Assembly: GCA_016785225.1 (NCBI GenBank)
Contig: JAFBJZ010000618.1
Location: 16,001-80,000 of the forward strand
DNA: 64,000 nucleotides
Source: Psettodes erumei
Taxonomy: Eukaryota; Chordata; Actinopteri; Pleuronectiformes; Psettodidae
Reading direction: 5' to 3'
A program made the position numbers and the translations under genes. Every line of letters starts with the position of its first letter. The stretch's first letter is position 1. The notes beneath the pieces are model-generated. The model did not search any database and was not told where the DNA came from. It worked only from the letters and a program-made list of their open reading frames with translations. This document shows positions 24,485 through 37,454 of the stretch, piece by piece.

Positions 24485-26260
24485 ATTATTACTTTCTTCT
24501 TCTTCTTCTTCTTCCTCTTTCGGCTGCTCCCTTCAAGGGTCACCACAGCGAATTATCTGCTTCCATTTAATCTTATCCTCTACATCTTCTCCTCTCACAC
24601 CAACTTACTTCATATCCTCCTTCACCACATCCATAAACCTCCTCTTTGGTCTCACTTTCCCTCCTCTGCACATGTCCCAACCATCTTAGTCTAGCCTCTA
24701 TGACCTTGTCTCTAAAACATCTCACATGTGCTGTCCCTCTGATGTACTCATTCCTGATCCTGTCCAGCCTGGTCACTCCTAAAGAGAACCTCAACATTTT
24801 AGTTTCTGCTACCTCCAGCTCTGCCTCCTCTCTTTTCCTCAGTGCCACTGTCTCTAGACCATACAACATCACTGGTCTCACTACTGTCACACACTATCAC
24901 ACATCACACCTGACACTTTTCTCCATCCACTCCAGTTTCTTCACCACTCTTCCACGCTCTCCGTTGCTCTGGACTAAGTACCTAAAATCCTGCACCTTCT
25001 TCACCTCGTCTCCCTGTAAACTCACTGTCCCACTTGGGTTGTTCTCATTCATACACATGTATTCTGTCTTACTGCAGATAACCAGCATTTCCCTCCTTTC
25101 TAGTGCATACCTTCACCTCTCTAGACTTTCCTCCACCTGCTCGCTGCTCTCACTACAGATCACAATGCCATCTGCAAAGGACCATCATAGTCCAAGAGGA
25201 TTCCTGTCTAACTTCATCTGTCAGCCTGTCCATCACAATGGCAAACAAAAAGGGGCTCAGAGCTGATCCTTGAGGCAGTCCCACCTGCACCTTGAACTCC
25301 TCTGTAACACCTACAGTACACCTCACCACTGCAGTTCTCATGTTCTGTACAACTTGAACAAACTTCTCTGCCACTCCAGACTTCTCTAGGTTTCTTGTCA
25401 TAAGCTTTCTCAAAATCTACAAAGACACAATGGAGCTCCTTCTGACATTCTCTGTACTTCTCTATCAATATTCTCAGGGCAAACGCTGCATCTGTGGTAC
25501 TCTTACTTGGCATGAAACCACACTGCTGATTACAAATGCTCACTACTGTCCTCAGTCTAGGTTCCACTACTCTTTTCCCATAACTTCATTGTATGTCATC
25601 ATCTTCATACCTCTATAGTTGCTGCAACTCTGCACATCTCCCCTGTTCTTAAAAATAGGCACCAGCACACTTTTCCTCAATTCCTCAGGCATCCTCTCAC
25701 TCTCTAAGATCTTGTTAAATAGCCTAGTTAGGAACTCTATTGCCACCTCTCCTACACACTTCCATAACTCCACTGGTATATTATCTGGACCAACTGCCTT
25801 TCCTCTCTTCACCCTCTTCAGTGCCTTCCTCACTTCATCTTTACTAATCTTTGCTACGAAGTGGTCCACCCCAGCCACTTATTCTACTCTGTTCTTTTTC
25901 ATTCTCCCCATTCGTCAGCTCTTCAACATGCTCTTTCCATCTTCCCATCGCACTTCTGGCTTCTTTCACTACTTTTCCCTCTCTGTCCTTATTCACCCTA
26001 ACCTGCTACACATCCTTTACCTCTCTATCTCTTCGATTCAGCGTCCCTACTCTTAGTCCTAAACTCTTAACCTCCCTCTTCTTCCTCTGCCCACGGACAT
26101 GTCTTCCTCCTCTCCTTCTTCAACCCACAGTCATCAATTGCCACTGGTACTCTGTCAGTTATCAGCGCCAATGGTGGTCATTGTTAACCTGGGCCTCGAC
26201 TGATCCGGTATGGAAGTCATTGGTTTGATTCGCATATTTGATCTGGCTGGGGCGTTTCTC
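24485..26260 (-). mobile_element. RTE-like LINE, 5' truncated
   Basis: On the minus strand the frames read VRKALKRVKRGKAVGPDNIP, VPIFKNRGDVQSCSNYRG, QCGFMPSKSTTDAAFALRIL, VFVDFEKAYD, GLPQGSALSPFLFAIVMDRL and, near the C terminus, WLGHVQRR. These are the ordered RT motifs of the RTE/BovB-like group, common in fish. The catalytic FADD box is lost to a frameshift (near 25200). The 3' end at 24490-24515 is a GAA run, as RTE elements often end in a short simple repeat. The 5' end fades near 26260, so the endonuclease is missing. At least three frameshifts make it inactive. Confidence 0.8.
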
Positions 26261-27745
26261 TTCTCACGTCACATACTGACACAGAACCAATTAAACAGCA
26301 ATGTTTACAAAGTAAGTCAAAAGTATGGGCAAAATTAACATTAATCAGTTCTTTGTTCTTCTTTTTCTGGATATAAAAGAGTTCCATAACTGTGTTGAAT
26401 TGTTGTTTGAATCCTGAAATCCAAATTCTCTTCTGAGGTTAAAAGTGCCAGGGTGATTGGTTCTCCAATGGCAGTGTACTAATCAAGTTATCAAAGATCA
26501 ATGGCTCTGAGCTGGTAAAGGGGCTTACAGGATATAATTGGGCAGTATTAATGTATACTGGGTTATTACAAAACAGCAACAGTGTCAGTGTCATTACTAT
26601 CATTACCATGATATCATTAAAAATGCTGTGCAGTATGCATTTGAGTACTTGTGCGTTTGAAGATGTTATGAAAAGTAATTTGTCATGTTGAGTAACATAA
26701 CTAGAAGCATGTCATGTGACAGCCTCTCATTAGAAGAGAGGGGAAAAAAAGATAACATTGGGTCTCTTACACAAAAAATGAATGCAATGGCAGCAGCAAG
26801 TTCACAGAGCATAGAAGGGCATGCAGAATCAGAGATGATTACCTGTTGCTGTTAGTCTGTGATTCAAGGAGACAAAGGTCCCCTCCTCTGTTGGAAATTA
26901 AATGGACCCAACTGCTTTCCACTGATGTTGAGGGTGGCCCGAAAGTACCTGTGTGTGTGTGTGTGTTTGTGTGTGTGTCAGCACCACAGGCAAAGGTCTT
27001 AGTGCCCAGCGATTGCCAGAAAAAAGAAATATGCTTGCTTTCCTGTTGAATAAAAATAACTAAGTAGAATAGTCTTGAAAAATACAGCATGTATGTTGGT
27101 GCATGTTAGTTAGTGATTGCCATTTAACTTGGTTATTTGATAGGGCTGTTCATTAAAATTATTGATTATACTATTAAAACTTGATTTGCATGCGCTCTGT
27201 GCTCTTGTATTGAAGCCCACAGATTTGGCTTGTCATGCAGAACTGTTGTGGTTTGTAATGTTTGTACATTCCATTTCTGCTTTTGTGAATAAAACAGAAA
27301 TGTTTCAGTGTTTCCTATACATTGACTTGTATGTGGCGACCGGCTACAATATCAGCACTGACCACAACATATAGAGTTTTTTTAATGCCATTTAAAAACA
27401 CAACATATTATTCATTTCATTCATCTCCTTGTCTACCCTGCTCTCTCTCTCTCTCTCTTTGTCACACACCCACACAAACACACACAGACTGAGAACTACT
27501 TTGTCAGTAAATAGCCTCTCCTCTCTGTGCGATGGGAAACACCAACATAAGGATAATTACAGTCCAGTTAAAATGCGGTTGCATTGGCCAAGGCCAGTAG
27601 CTTATTTTATATGTAGCTTAATCAAATACATTTCCAATAGTTTGTGAAATTCCTCCTGTGTTTATTTATATTTTTTTATTTGGATGCTATGTGAACCCTG
27701 TGTCATCCAAGCCATGAAATACAATTTTTAATCAGACCCTAATAC
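26261..27745. other. no recognised gene
   Basis: Spacer with a short GT-rich tract near 26950-26978 and a CT/CA-rich tract near 27440-27486. No coding signature. Confidence 0.4.
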
Positions 27746-27749
27746 CGTA

Positions 27750-28888
27750 TACTGGGGTGAAATCTTCAACAGGTGGAAATTATAGGCAATTAGCAAGACA
27801 CCCCCAATAAAGGACCACTTCTCAGGTCCGATGCTTTCTGGCTGATGTTTTGGTCACTCTTTAATGCTGGCGGTGCTTTCACTCTAGTGGTAGCATGAGA
27901 CGGACAACCCACACAAGTGGCTCAGGTAGTGCAGCTCATCCAGGATGGCACATCAGTGCAAGCTGTGGCAAGAAGGTTTGCTGTGTTTGTCAGCGTAGTG
28001 TCCAGAGCATGGAGGCGCTACCAGGAGACAGGCCAGTACATCAAGAGACATGGAGGAGACTGTAGGAGGGCAACAACCCAGCAGCAGGACCACTAACTCT
28101 GCCTTTGTGCAAGGAGGAACAGGAGGAGCACTGCCAGAGCCCTGCAAAATGACCTCCAGCAGGCTACAAATGTGCATGTGTCTTCTCAAATGGTCAGAAA
28201 CAGACTCCATGAGGGTGGTATGAGGGCTCGACGTCCACAGGTGGGGGTTGTGCTTGCAGCCCAACACTGTGCAGGACATTTGGCATTTGCCAGAGAACAC
28301 CAAGATTGGCAAATTTGCCACGGGCGCCCTGTGCTCTTCACAGATGAAAGCAGGTTCACACTGAGCACATGTGACAGACGTGACAGAGTCTGGAGACGCC
28401 ATGGAGAATGTTCTGCTGCCTGCAACATCCTCCAGCATGACTGGTTTGGCAGTGGCTCAGTAATGGTGTGGGGTGGCATTTCTTTGGGGGGGCACACAGC
28501 CCTCCATGTGCTCACCAGAGGTAGCCTGAATGCCATTAGGTACTGAGATGAGATCCTCAGACCCCTTGTGAGACCATATGCTGGTGCGGTTGGCTCTGGA
28601 TTCCTCCTAATGCCAGACAATGCTAGACCTCATGTGGCTGGAGTGTGTCAGCAGTTCCTGCAAGAGGGATCAGCCTGTAGTGTGTTTTTCCACTTTAATT
28701 TTGAGTGTGACTCCAAATCCAGACCTCAATTGGTTAATGAATTTGATTTCCATTGATAATTTTTGTGTGATTTTGTTGTCAGCACATTCAACTTTGTAAA
28801 GAACAAAGTATTTAATAAGAATATTTCATTCATTCAGATCTAGGGTGTGTTATTTTAGTGTTCCCTTTTATTTTTTTGAGCAGTGTAT
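27750..28888 (+). mobile_element. Tc1-like transposon relic, catalytic end deleted
   Basis: The transposase relic runs from about 27900 to 28680. It contains RARRPQVG-like sequence after the helix-turn-helix region, FTDESRF with the first catalytic aspartate, WGGISLGGHTALH, then LMPDNARPHVAGVCQQFLQ with the second aspartate. Directly after FLQEG the sequence jumps to 3' non-coding sequence, so the segment with the catalytic glutamate is deleted. The 3' end reads TTTTTTTGAGCAGTG followed by TA, typical of one fish Tc1 subfamily. A matching 5' terminal repeat is not clear. Confidence 0.75.
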
Positions 28889-29189
28889 ATACTGCCACCA
28901 GACATGTCTGTACAAATGTAATGTTGTCTTGTTGCCTCCAATCCAGTTTTATTTGTTTTGCACTAATTTACCACATGTATGATCTCAAGGCCTTACAAGG
29001 TTAGAGAGAGGAACCCAACAGTCTGGGTTTGCATAATGAGCAAGCACATGGCAAAAGACCTGAGGAATAACTTTGTTTTAACATGCAGAAGGCAAAAACA
29101 CTGAGCAGAACTGGACTCAGAGTTGGATGGCTTTCTGCCTGGATTGGTTCAGTTGAAAGAGCGATGGAAGAGAGTAATGGCAGTAATAC

Positions 29190-29660
29190 CGTATTTTCCA
29201 GACTATAGAGCGCACCTAAATATAAGCCGCACCCACTAAAATTGAAAAGAAATATATATTTTGTCACATATAAGCGGCACCGGACTATAAGCCGCCGATA
29301 TCAAGGCTGAGAAATAAGATATTTACAAGATTTTGTACCATAAGTGTTTATTCATATACCTAAACTGATTGTTTCTGAACAGTGCCTGTTACACGGCAGT
29401 AAAAGTGCTGATCAAACAAAACAGAAAAGTCATTGATGGTTTTATTCATCTTCCTCTGTGCACTAAAACCAAGTTGCTTTATTTTTCTTTCTCCTGCGTA
29501 CTGAAACAACTGAACACCAAACCACTGTCACTTTTTCTTCCTGCGCACTGTTAAAGCGCAACTGCGCAACTATTATAGTCGCTTCATTCTCCCATGCACT
29601 GAAACCACAAGTCACTATTCATCTTACTCCTGCGCACTGAAGCCACTGAAGTCATCCTCT
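29190..29660. repeat. dispersed repeat with ACTATAAGCCGC motifs and a degenerate minisatellite
   Basis: 29190-29300 holds ATTTTCCAGACTATAGAGCG, ATATAAGCCGCACC, ATATAAGCGGCACC and ACTATAAGCCGCC, a pattern I associate with dispersed vertebrate and fish repeats but cannot name. From 29440 to 29660 a unit resembling CTCCTGCGCACTGAAACCAC recurs imperfectly about four times. No coding function is seen. Confidence 0.5.
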
Positions 29661-29979
29661 TCAGTGTTGGTGTTAAACAGCCTCAGATAATCTTCGTCAC
29701 AAACCTTTTCTGTCTCTGTGTTGGTGTTGCTCCAGTCACTCTCATCTCAAGGCAAAGTTACCTCTGAAGTTGTGCTGCTCTCCTCAGTCTCTCTGTTGGT
29801 GTCGCTCTCCATGTCCCTTTCATCTCAAGGAGAAGTTGCCTCTATAGCTGCGCTGCTCTCTTCACGCAGCAGTCTGGCCTTTCGGAACCCATTGGTAATT
29901 TTTTCACCTTTTCTATACTAATTTTGCACTATTCAAAAATATATTTCTTGCCTTTTATTATTTGGTGTCTAATACATTA

Positions 29980-30960
29980 GGTAAACAGGTAATCCACAAT
30001 CCAGGACACAAAGCGGGCATCCACCTGCATTGCTGTCAGTTTCTTCCCCAGTAAAGCTGGCCTGATGGTGTTGAATGCACTGGAGAAGTTAAAAAGATGA
30101 CCCTCACAGTGCTCGTTGGCTTGTCCAGGTGGGCATAGACATGATTAAGAAAATAGATGATGATGATGTCTTCAACTCCCAGTCAGGGCTGGTAGGCGAA
30201 CTGGTGGGGGTCCAACCATTGTCGGATTTTGGTCCAGAGTTAATCCAGGATGAGTCTCTTCAGGGTCTTCATGATGTGGGACATGAGTGCCACAGGTCTG
30301 TAGTACTTGGAACCACTGGGACGTGGTGCCTTTGGCACAGGAACAAGGCATGGCATCTTCCACAGCTTGGGAACCCTCTGAAAACTCAGGCTCAAACTGA
30401 AGACATGGTGAAGCACTTCACATAGCTGGGCAAGATAGGCTTTGAGAAATGTGGGGCTCACACCATCCGGGCCTGCAGACTTTTCAGAGTGGAGAGTCTC
30501 TTCATCTGTCTCCTGACGTGATCAGCAGTGAAGTCCAGTGTGGAGGTGACATGTGGGGAGGGATAGAGGTATTCGGGTTTAGAGGACAGTCGTTGTGGGT
30601 GCCAGGGGAGGAGGTATGAGGGGGGTTGTCACAGGAGGTTAAGGAGCTGTGAGAAGGGGGGCAGGGGCAAGAGAGTGGAGTATGTGTTCATTGCAGGAAG
30701 AAGGCAGAAGAGACTGTGTGTGTGGGGGGGTGGGGGGGGGCACTGTGTCAAATCTGTTGAAAAACAGATTCAATTTGTTTGCCCAGTCCACACTTCCTTC
30801 AAATCCTCTGCTGCTGGTTGGCCTGAACCCAGTGATGGTCCTCATGCCACTCCAGACCTCTCTCATGTTGTTCTGCTGGAGTTTCCACTCCAGCTTCCTC
30901 CTGTACTTCTCCTTGGCCTCCTTAATCTTTTATTTCAGGGGGCAAAGGAGAAGTCATCAC
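29980..30960 (-). pseudogene. L2/CR1-like LINE fragment
   Basis: On the minus strand 30960-30640 encodes the linker (VWSGMRTITG, then WANKLNLFFNRFD). Positions 30461-30240 encode VFSLSLSFQRVPKLWKMPCL and YYRPVALMSHIMKTLKRLIL. Towards 30030, SSAFNTI-like sequence follows in a shifted frame. These match the LINE at 7440-8130 piece by piece, so it is the same or a sister family. The RT active site and both ends are missing. Confidence 0.7.
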
Positions 30961-33850
30961 TGGTGGGATTAGGCAGGGGTATAGAGAAAACTACAGTCTG
31001 ACATTGTTCATTATCTTTGCATAAGTACACACTGAATTTTATGACCTTCAATGGACATATTTGGCTGTCATTAATGCCTATGTTAATAATGATCTTACTA
31101 TATTTATGCTTATCCTTGGCCAGCAGTTTTAAAATCTAACTGAGCCTTGCCCACTCTTGGCCCAGAATACATTTGACTCGCTATGGCATTCTGAAATTGG
31201 CCTGTACATTGGAGTGTACAGTGATGCAACAGACAATAACCAACAACTCTCTGTACTGGTGGTGGGGGCACTGATAAGGGATGTTTATGGTTGGTGAACA
31301 TACATACACTGCCTGTCTGAGCATGACAGATGACACTGACAGTCTGTTTTGTTTGTATGAGCGTGAGAGAGGGAGAGAGAGCACTGCATACAGCTTTACA
31401 ATGATGCAATGGTACAAAACACTATACGTATTTTATATATTATGAGTTGACTGTCTAGGTTGGTTTAAATAATAGATGAGTTACTTTTTAGAGTTGCAGT
31501 TAAGATGTTCATGAAACGACAGTAACTATATTACAGGATCCTCTATTTCCTCTGCCTTAAACTACCATCTCGACCAGTTGAATGTTTGTATCGTCTTATT
31601 TTGCTATTTGCTGTTTGGCTGTTGAAACAGATGATGTGTCTACTGTTCTAAAACCAACTGCTGTGATTTGACAAGATGAATTGCAGGCAATCCTGTCAGG
31701 TGGTTTGGAAGAAGAAGAGATGGGCCAGTTTGCACTGTTTCAACTTTACCGGGCAATATTTTAAAATGGTTCCATCTCATCACAAATCAAAGCAACAACT
31801 GTACTGTTTGCCTCTCATCACGAATAATGTGCAATTAATTTTGAACCAAAATGTGTGAAGCAAAAATATTCTAGAGCATTGTTCTCTAAAATCTTACTTC
31901 AAGCACTTTAATTGAAAATATCTAGAAAATCTAGAAAATATGTATTTGTATATTACAAATACATGTATATTACACAAACATGTATGAAAGATTGAGTGTC
32001 TTAATATTTGTTAATAAGTGGTCAAATATAACACTTCCTAAGTAATAAACTACTTCAACTTGGATAATCAGCTCTACTTTTTTATTTCAAAGCTAAAATA
32101 TGTGCATTATTTTTGTTTGATTTGAATATTTATGAACTGTTGAACTTTACCATGCTTTGTGAGTGTTATGTTTTTGTTGTGTCATTCATCACCTGTAGTC
32201 ACCCACACAACCTCTAGGTTGATGACTAAATTATTAAAGCACAAAATTATGAAAAAGAGTATTTTTTTATAACCCAACCTCTTACTTGTGCTCTCAGAGT
32301 GTGCCAGTAAGATGCATTTGCTTTAAAATGTCCAAAATTTTCTTCCGGGGGAGTATGCCCACAGAGAGAAGCATCTCAGCCCTAGATGTTGTGACTGGGC
32401 CTCTATGAGGTTATAATTGTAGCTCTGTAAATTTGTTGGACCTATGATTTCATCCTCTGCTGCCAGAAGCACTTCATCCATGATCAGGTTCCAGCTGAAA
32501 GATTTGCTTAACAGTAAGATTTCATCACTTTATCAATCATTAAGGAAATTCAAGTCTGCTACCTAAACAATGTGGTCTAGTAGACTGTACTGAATAAATT
32601 ATAATAGTGCTAACATTAGTCTGTCTTGCTTCACTGGACGCTCTACTCTTTATTTACCCATTGCCATGGGGAATTGCAGCATTGGAGCTCCATTGATGAT
32701 GGCTCTTTTCATTTACCATACAGTACATGTATTTAAATCAGAGTGAATAAAGTTGATTGAACTAACTCAGATCAGTTACCACAACTTTGACTTGGCAGCA
32801 AAAGCCAACCTTTAAACTTGAAAGAAATAAAGATTTGAGATTCATCATGATAATTATCAATATCAATTCATATGATTTTTTTTTATTGTGATAACATTTT
32901 ATCATAACATTGTTTCATATCACCCACCTATTTGTCTTGCCAAAGTTTTCTAGTTTGAATGTTTTCATGTTCTGTGACACTTTCCATGTCTCAAGCATGT
33001 CTAGACGCTGCTATTGACTCATATATTTTTGATCTATTCATGTCCCCTGTCTTCATGCCATCTGTTGGAGCACACAGAAACCTTATTTTTCCTTCTTTTG
33101 TTGAGCTGTAACTGTGTTACTGTACTTTGGGGACAGGATGTCTTCATTACTCCTTACTGCCCATAGTGTTCATTATGAAAAACATAGCAAGGAGAGTATC
33201 TACTCAATATGAAACAGCTTAGGGGCAAGTAATTTTATTCTTTCTATTTTTTTTTTATTTTCACAGATATTAAGAATAAAAACATTACCCAGCAGTCTCA
33301 AGCAGTGACAGTGAAAGTTACAGATTCTTGAGTATTTATCTTGTTGACAGTTGGCAGAGTAAATGCTGGTAAGGCAGTAACGCTAGCACATAGGTATGAG
33401 GAAGTGGCTCAGTACAGTCATTGCCAGATCCACCTGTCTTGTCCCAGCCACACCTTGGAGGGATGCAGATAGGGGGAAAGAGAGGTGCGGCAGTGCGAGC
33501 CTGCAAAGGGCAGGTAGATGTGAGTGAAACAGGGACATGGTGACATTGGATTATGTCCTGGTTTTCACTAAGAGATAGATTTTAGGGGAAGATCTGGGGA
33601 TTATCTGAGAGAGCCACACAGGTAGGAACATTTTACCACAAGTTCTTTAGTTTTTTTTCAACATTGCCTGAATAATTGCTTGTTTTCCCTCAGAGTTTCT
33701 GTCAAAGGTCGAAAATGAAAATGAGAGCTAAATCAATGAAGGTGACTTAATTATGACTAAGTAAATTGCATTGAAGGTACTACAACTGAAACTTAATCAA
33801 AATCTGCTGTTAAACACTGATGTAGAGACATCCAGGCAATGGAAAATGTA

Positions 33851-33886
<36 letters not shown>

Positions 33887-36436
33887 GTTATTACTACTAC
33901 TACTACTAATAATAATAATAATAATAATAAAGCCCCTTCCCTTCTTTAATGTCACTTTTGTACTCCCCAAATGAGAATTATAGGAATTATCCTGACTAAG
34001 CTCTAACTCTTGTTTTTTCTTTCTTCATTCGCTTGCCCTGCTGCTAGCTGCCTATGCAGAACGTCAGTCGAGAATGCATCTGTAGTCTATAGCAGGGCTG
34101 GACTGGTCACCTGGTATACCAGGCATAATCCTAGAGGGGCCCCAATATACTAATAATTAACAATCTTTGGGCAGTACTTGTGTTTTCTCCATCAAGTTAA
34201 CTTTGCAGTATCACCTGCAGTATCTTTTACTTTGTTTCAAAATGAATGTGGTGAAGCACAGAGGATGAAATAAAAGCATATTATTGTCCAAATACCTATG
34301 GTCTGGACTGTACATGAGAGGGTCTTGTAATTGATAAACTGATCTGCTGTAGTGCTGATCACAGTCCATGCATACCATGCATACCACTCAGCAAATGGAG
34401 AGTCACTATCTGGATCGTTCAATTCAATGGCACCACACAGCACCCCGCATCTGCTTCCAAAAGCAGAGGGTATTTTTTTGAAACAATTACTTATTTAATT
34501 ACTTGTTTATTATAATATAAGCACTACTTACATTACATTATATGCACTGTTTGTATTCAAATGTACATATATCAAGACTAAACAAAGATTTGGGTTATTT
34601 CTTTGTTGTTGTTGTTGTTTTTTAAACGGAGTAGAGGTAAGCGGTCCAAGGTTTGACCCTTGAGGAAGTCCACCTCAGGTCAAAGGAGCATAATTTTACA
34701 CTTTGTCAGTACTATATACAAAAAAAATGGCAATTTAATAAATTGAAGGAAAACTATTCGCAAGCAAAACCAAATATTTATCTATCTTGTGATATCACTC
34801 ATTAAAAACTACAAACCAGACCTCAAGTTATTACATGTGACTCTAAGTAGGGCAGTATCTGTTGTGCCTCTGGTGGAAACCAGACTGGAATTTAACAAGT
34901 TGTTTTACTCCCCAAACTGGTGTTTAGGCACTGGGTCACATATTATGGAAGCTATTGAAAAGAAGTATAATTTTAATATATGTTTACAAAACAGGAACTA
35001 CTGTGATAACATAGATAAAAGCCTATCAAAATATCAAGATGTAAAGTTGAGTCTTGCATCATTAAAAACACCTGTTTTTCAGTGTCTTGTGCAAAGGATT
35101 GTTATCTTGGACTGTTGATGTAGTTCATTTGTTTTTGCTATATGTTTTCATGGAAGTTACTTGAGATTAAAACTAGCTTTTGTGTATCTGAATTTCAGCT
35201 ACCCTGCCCATCATACTCCATAATACATTTTTCTTTTCTGTCTCTGTCTCTTCAGCTTGAATTGGACATTTGCTGACACCCCACCAAAGCTGTCTTTTTT
35301 TTTGTCTCAAATTATTTTTTGTATCGACAGATGTTTCGCAAAAAAGCCTCTTCCTCCTTGAGAATGAGAAGAATAACAGATAATGCTAGATGTAATTATT
35401 TCTCTTTACTCAGCAGAAAAGGTGTTAACCGGGGAAGGTACTAGCATTCAGTGTTGTCAGAAGAAACCACATACAACCATAAACATACTATAAATACACC
35501 CACTTGTTTTGCAAGACTGGAAACAAGATGGTATAGTTTTGAGCTGAAACCTTTTCCTGAATGAGTTACTTGTGAAATTTTACTGTCTCTAATCAAAGAG
35601 AGGTTTGATTTTGAAGTTCACAGCAAATACATCACAGATGGTTTGAGCTTTGACAATGCTGGATGTTTATCTGAAACGCAGTGCTTCTGTCTTTTAAGCT
35701 GTGTGAACCGTTCTAATCAGATATTTTGGGATCAACCATGAGAATATAAAATTTGATGGGTTTTTTACCTTGTAAATTTGTGTAATTCTCTTTTCTTTGT
35801 GCTGTAGTCAGTGAGCTACTAACACACATAATAATTTTCCTGGGGTTAAAATTAAGCCACTGTAATCATGGATGGTCCTCTATACTTTGATTCTGGGTTT
35901 CAAAAGCATACTATCACTTTGATGTTGTGTCACAGTCTCAGTTCTGTGTTTTAGTAACATTAAAATAATGCATTTAACAAAAAGAAAGTAAAGGAATCAG
36001 ATCAGTAATGGATCGTTTACCATCCCACTTGTTTTCCAGACTCACTTCACATGACTACATTGATTTGACTGACATTAACCCATATCATGACATTTTAAAT
36101 TTTGCTATCATATTTGTGGTGTTCCAGATTTTGGTTCAAGGTTTCACGCTTTTGCTGGTGGTTTGATTTGTTAAGTTTTTCAGGAATTGTTCTTTCTTAC
36201 TCACTTTTCTGTGCCATTATGCATGCATTATGCATTGGGTTTTCATTCTTCGTGTGAGGGGCAATGGTTGTGGATGTTTCATGAGCATCTCTGATTCAAT
36301 GTTTTCTTTTCCTTTGCCTTTTCCTTCTCTTTTTCCACTGTATTTCTACAATAACTTACATAAAACTCTGATTCTCATCCCTTTGCCACTCTGCATCCTT
36401 TTTCTTTTTCTTTTTACTTCCTTTTTCTCCTCTCAG
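30961..36436. other. upstream region of amot without a recognised gene
   Basis: Mostly AT-rich single-copy-looking DNA with an ATT/ACT microsatellite at 33851-33931. A 109-codon frame at 34789-35118 is not recognised. A C-rich/GA-rich patch at 33420-33620 ends in CACACAG|GTAGGA, a good splice-donor sequence, and could be a 5' non-coding exon of amot; this is speculative. The last 30 bases form a pyrimidine tract ending in CAG, the acceptor of the first amot coding exon seen here. Confidence 0.45.
33851..33931. repeat. (ATT)n/(ACT)n/(AAT)n microsatellite
   Basis: ATT repeats, then ACT repeats, then AAT repeats in one tract upstream of amot. Confidence 0.95.
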
Positions 36437-37454
36437 GGAGTGTAGACCGTGGGCGGAGCTTGTCCTTCCATGAGGTGCATGACCAGCGGGAGGCAGAGAT
36501 GAGAGCAGCAGCTGAGGAGTCATCAAACAGTAATAATGGTGTGGGAGGGGGAGGAGTTGGTGGCAGCACTGTCCTGCAACGTCTCCTGCAGGAGCAGATG
36601 AACCGAAATTATGTGCTGCAACAGCAGCAACAACAGCAACAAGGAGGAGGAGGTGGAGCAGGAGGTGGAGGGACTTACATAGGGCAGGGACAAGGACAGA
36701 TTGGCCCTTCTGATGATCATTCCATGACCCCCCACATTGCCCGTCAGGAGCCTCAAGGGCAGGAACTGCAGACAGACAATGGCCTTGAGAAGCTGGGCTC
36801 CACCAGAGTAGGAGGAGGAGGTGGGAGCAGTGGAGGGGGAGGAGGTGGAGGCAGCAGCAGTGGAGGTGGTGGGAGTGCCCAAGGGCAATGCCTAAACCCA
36901 GAAGATCTCCCTACGTACGAAGAGGCGAAAGTGCAGTCACAATATTTCCGTGGCCATGGTCCTCCTCCTCAGCCTCAGCAGCAAAACAACCAGCCCCAGC
37001 AGCCTCCTCTTCCTGCCTCTGTGGGTGCTGCCTTCTATGTCACCGGTGTGACCAACACTAAGGTGCGCACTGAGGGACGACCGACCGTGCAACGAGTGAG
37101 TGGTGCAGGGAAGGTGCACCAGGATGATGGGCTGAAGGATCTGAAGCAAGGGCATGTTCGGTCTCTCAGTGAACGACTAATGCAGCTCTCCCTGGCCACT
37201 AGTGGTGTGAAGGCTCATGCTCCTGTCACCAGTGCCCCACTGTCCCCTCAGCTGCCCCCTCCAGGGCCACCCGGTGATTATTACAAGCCACAGCATCGCG
37301 GCCCACCTCCAGACTACCCCTTCAAAGGACCAGGCTCACCTATGAAGCAGCAGGAACCTGGAGGCCATTTTTACCAGGAACACAGAGGGAGGGAGCCCTC
37401 AAGGGAGGTGCTACCCGTCCGATACCAGCCCCCACCTGAGTATGGCTCATTCAG
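36437..37454 (+). CDS. amot: amot exon 1 of those in the window
   Basis: The acceptor TCTCAG ends at 36436 and the donor CAG|GTAAGA follows 37454. The best start is the ATG at 36499 (MRAAAEESS), which aligns with the usual MR...E start of p130 angiomotin. The frame is open back to the acceptor and would add about 20 residues (SVDRGRSLSFHEVHDQREAE), so an upstream coding exon is possible. Positions 36499-36560 are untranslated-leader-free. The exon encodes residues 1-318 with three WW-binding motifs, eight glutamines (41-48) and long glycine runs (49-58, 105-125) that are expanded compared with mammalian AMOT as I remember it. Confidence 0.92.

Noticed and set aside
36523..36888. Antisense 121-codon frame opposite amot exon 1
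   Set aside because: A shadow of GC-rich glycine and glutamine codons; no sign of a gene.
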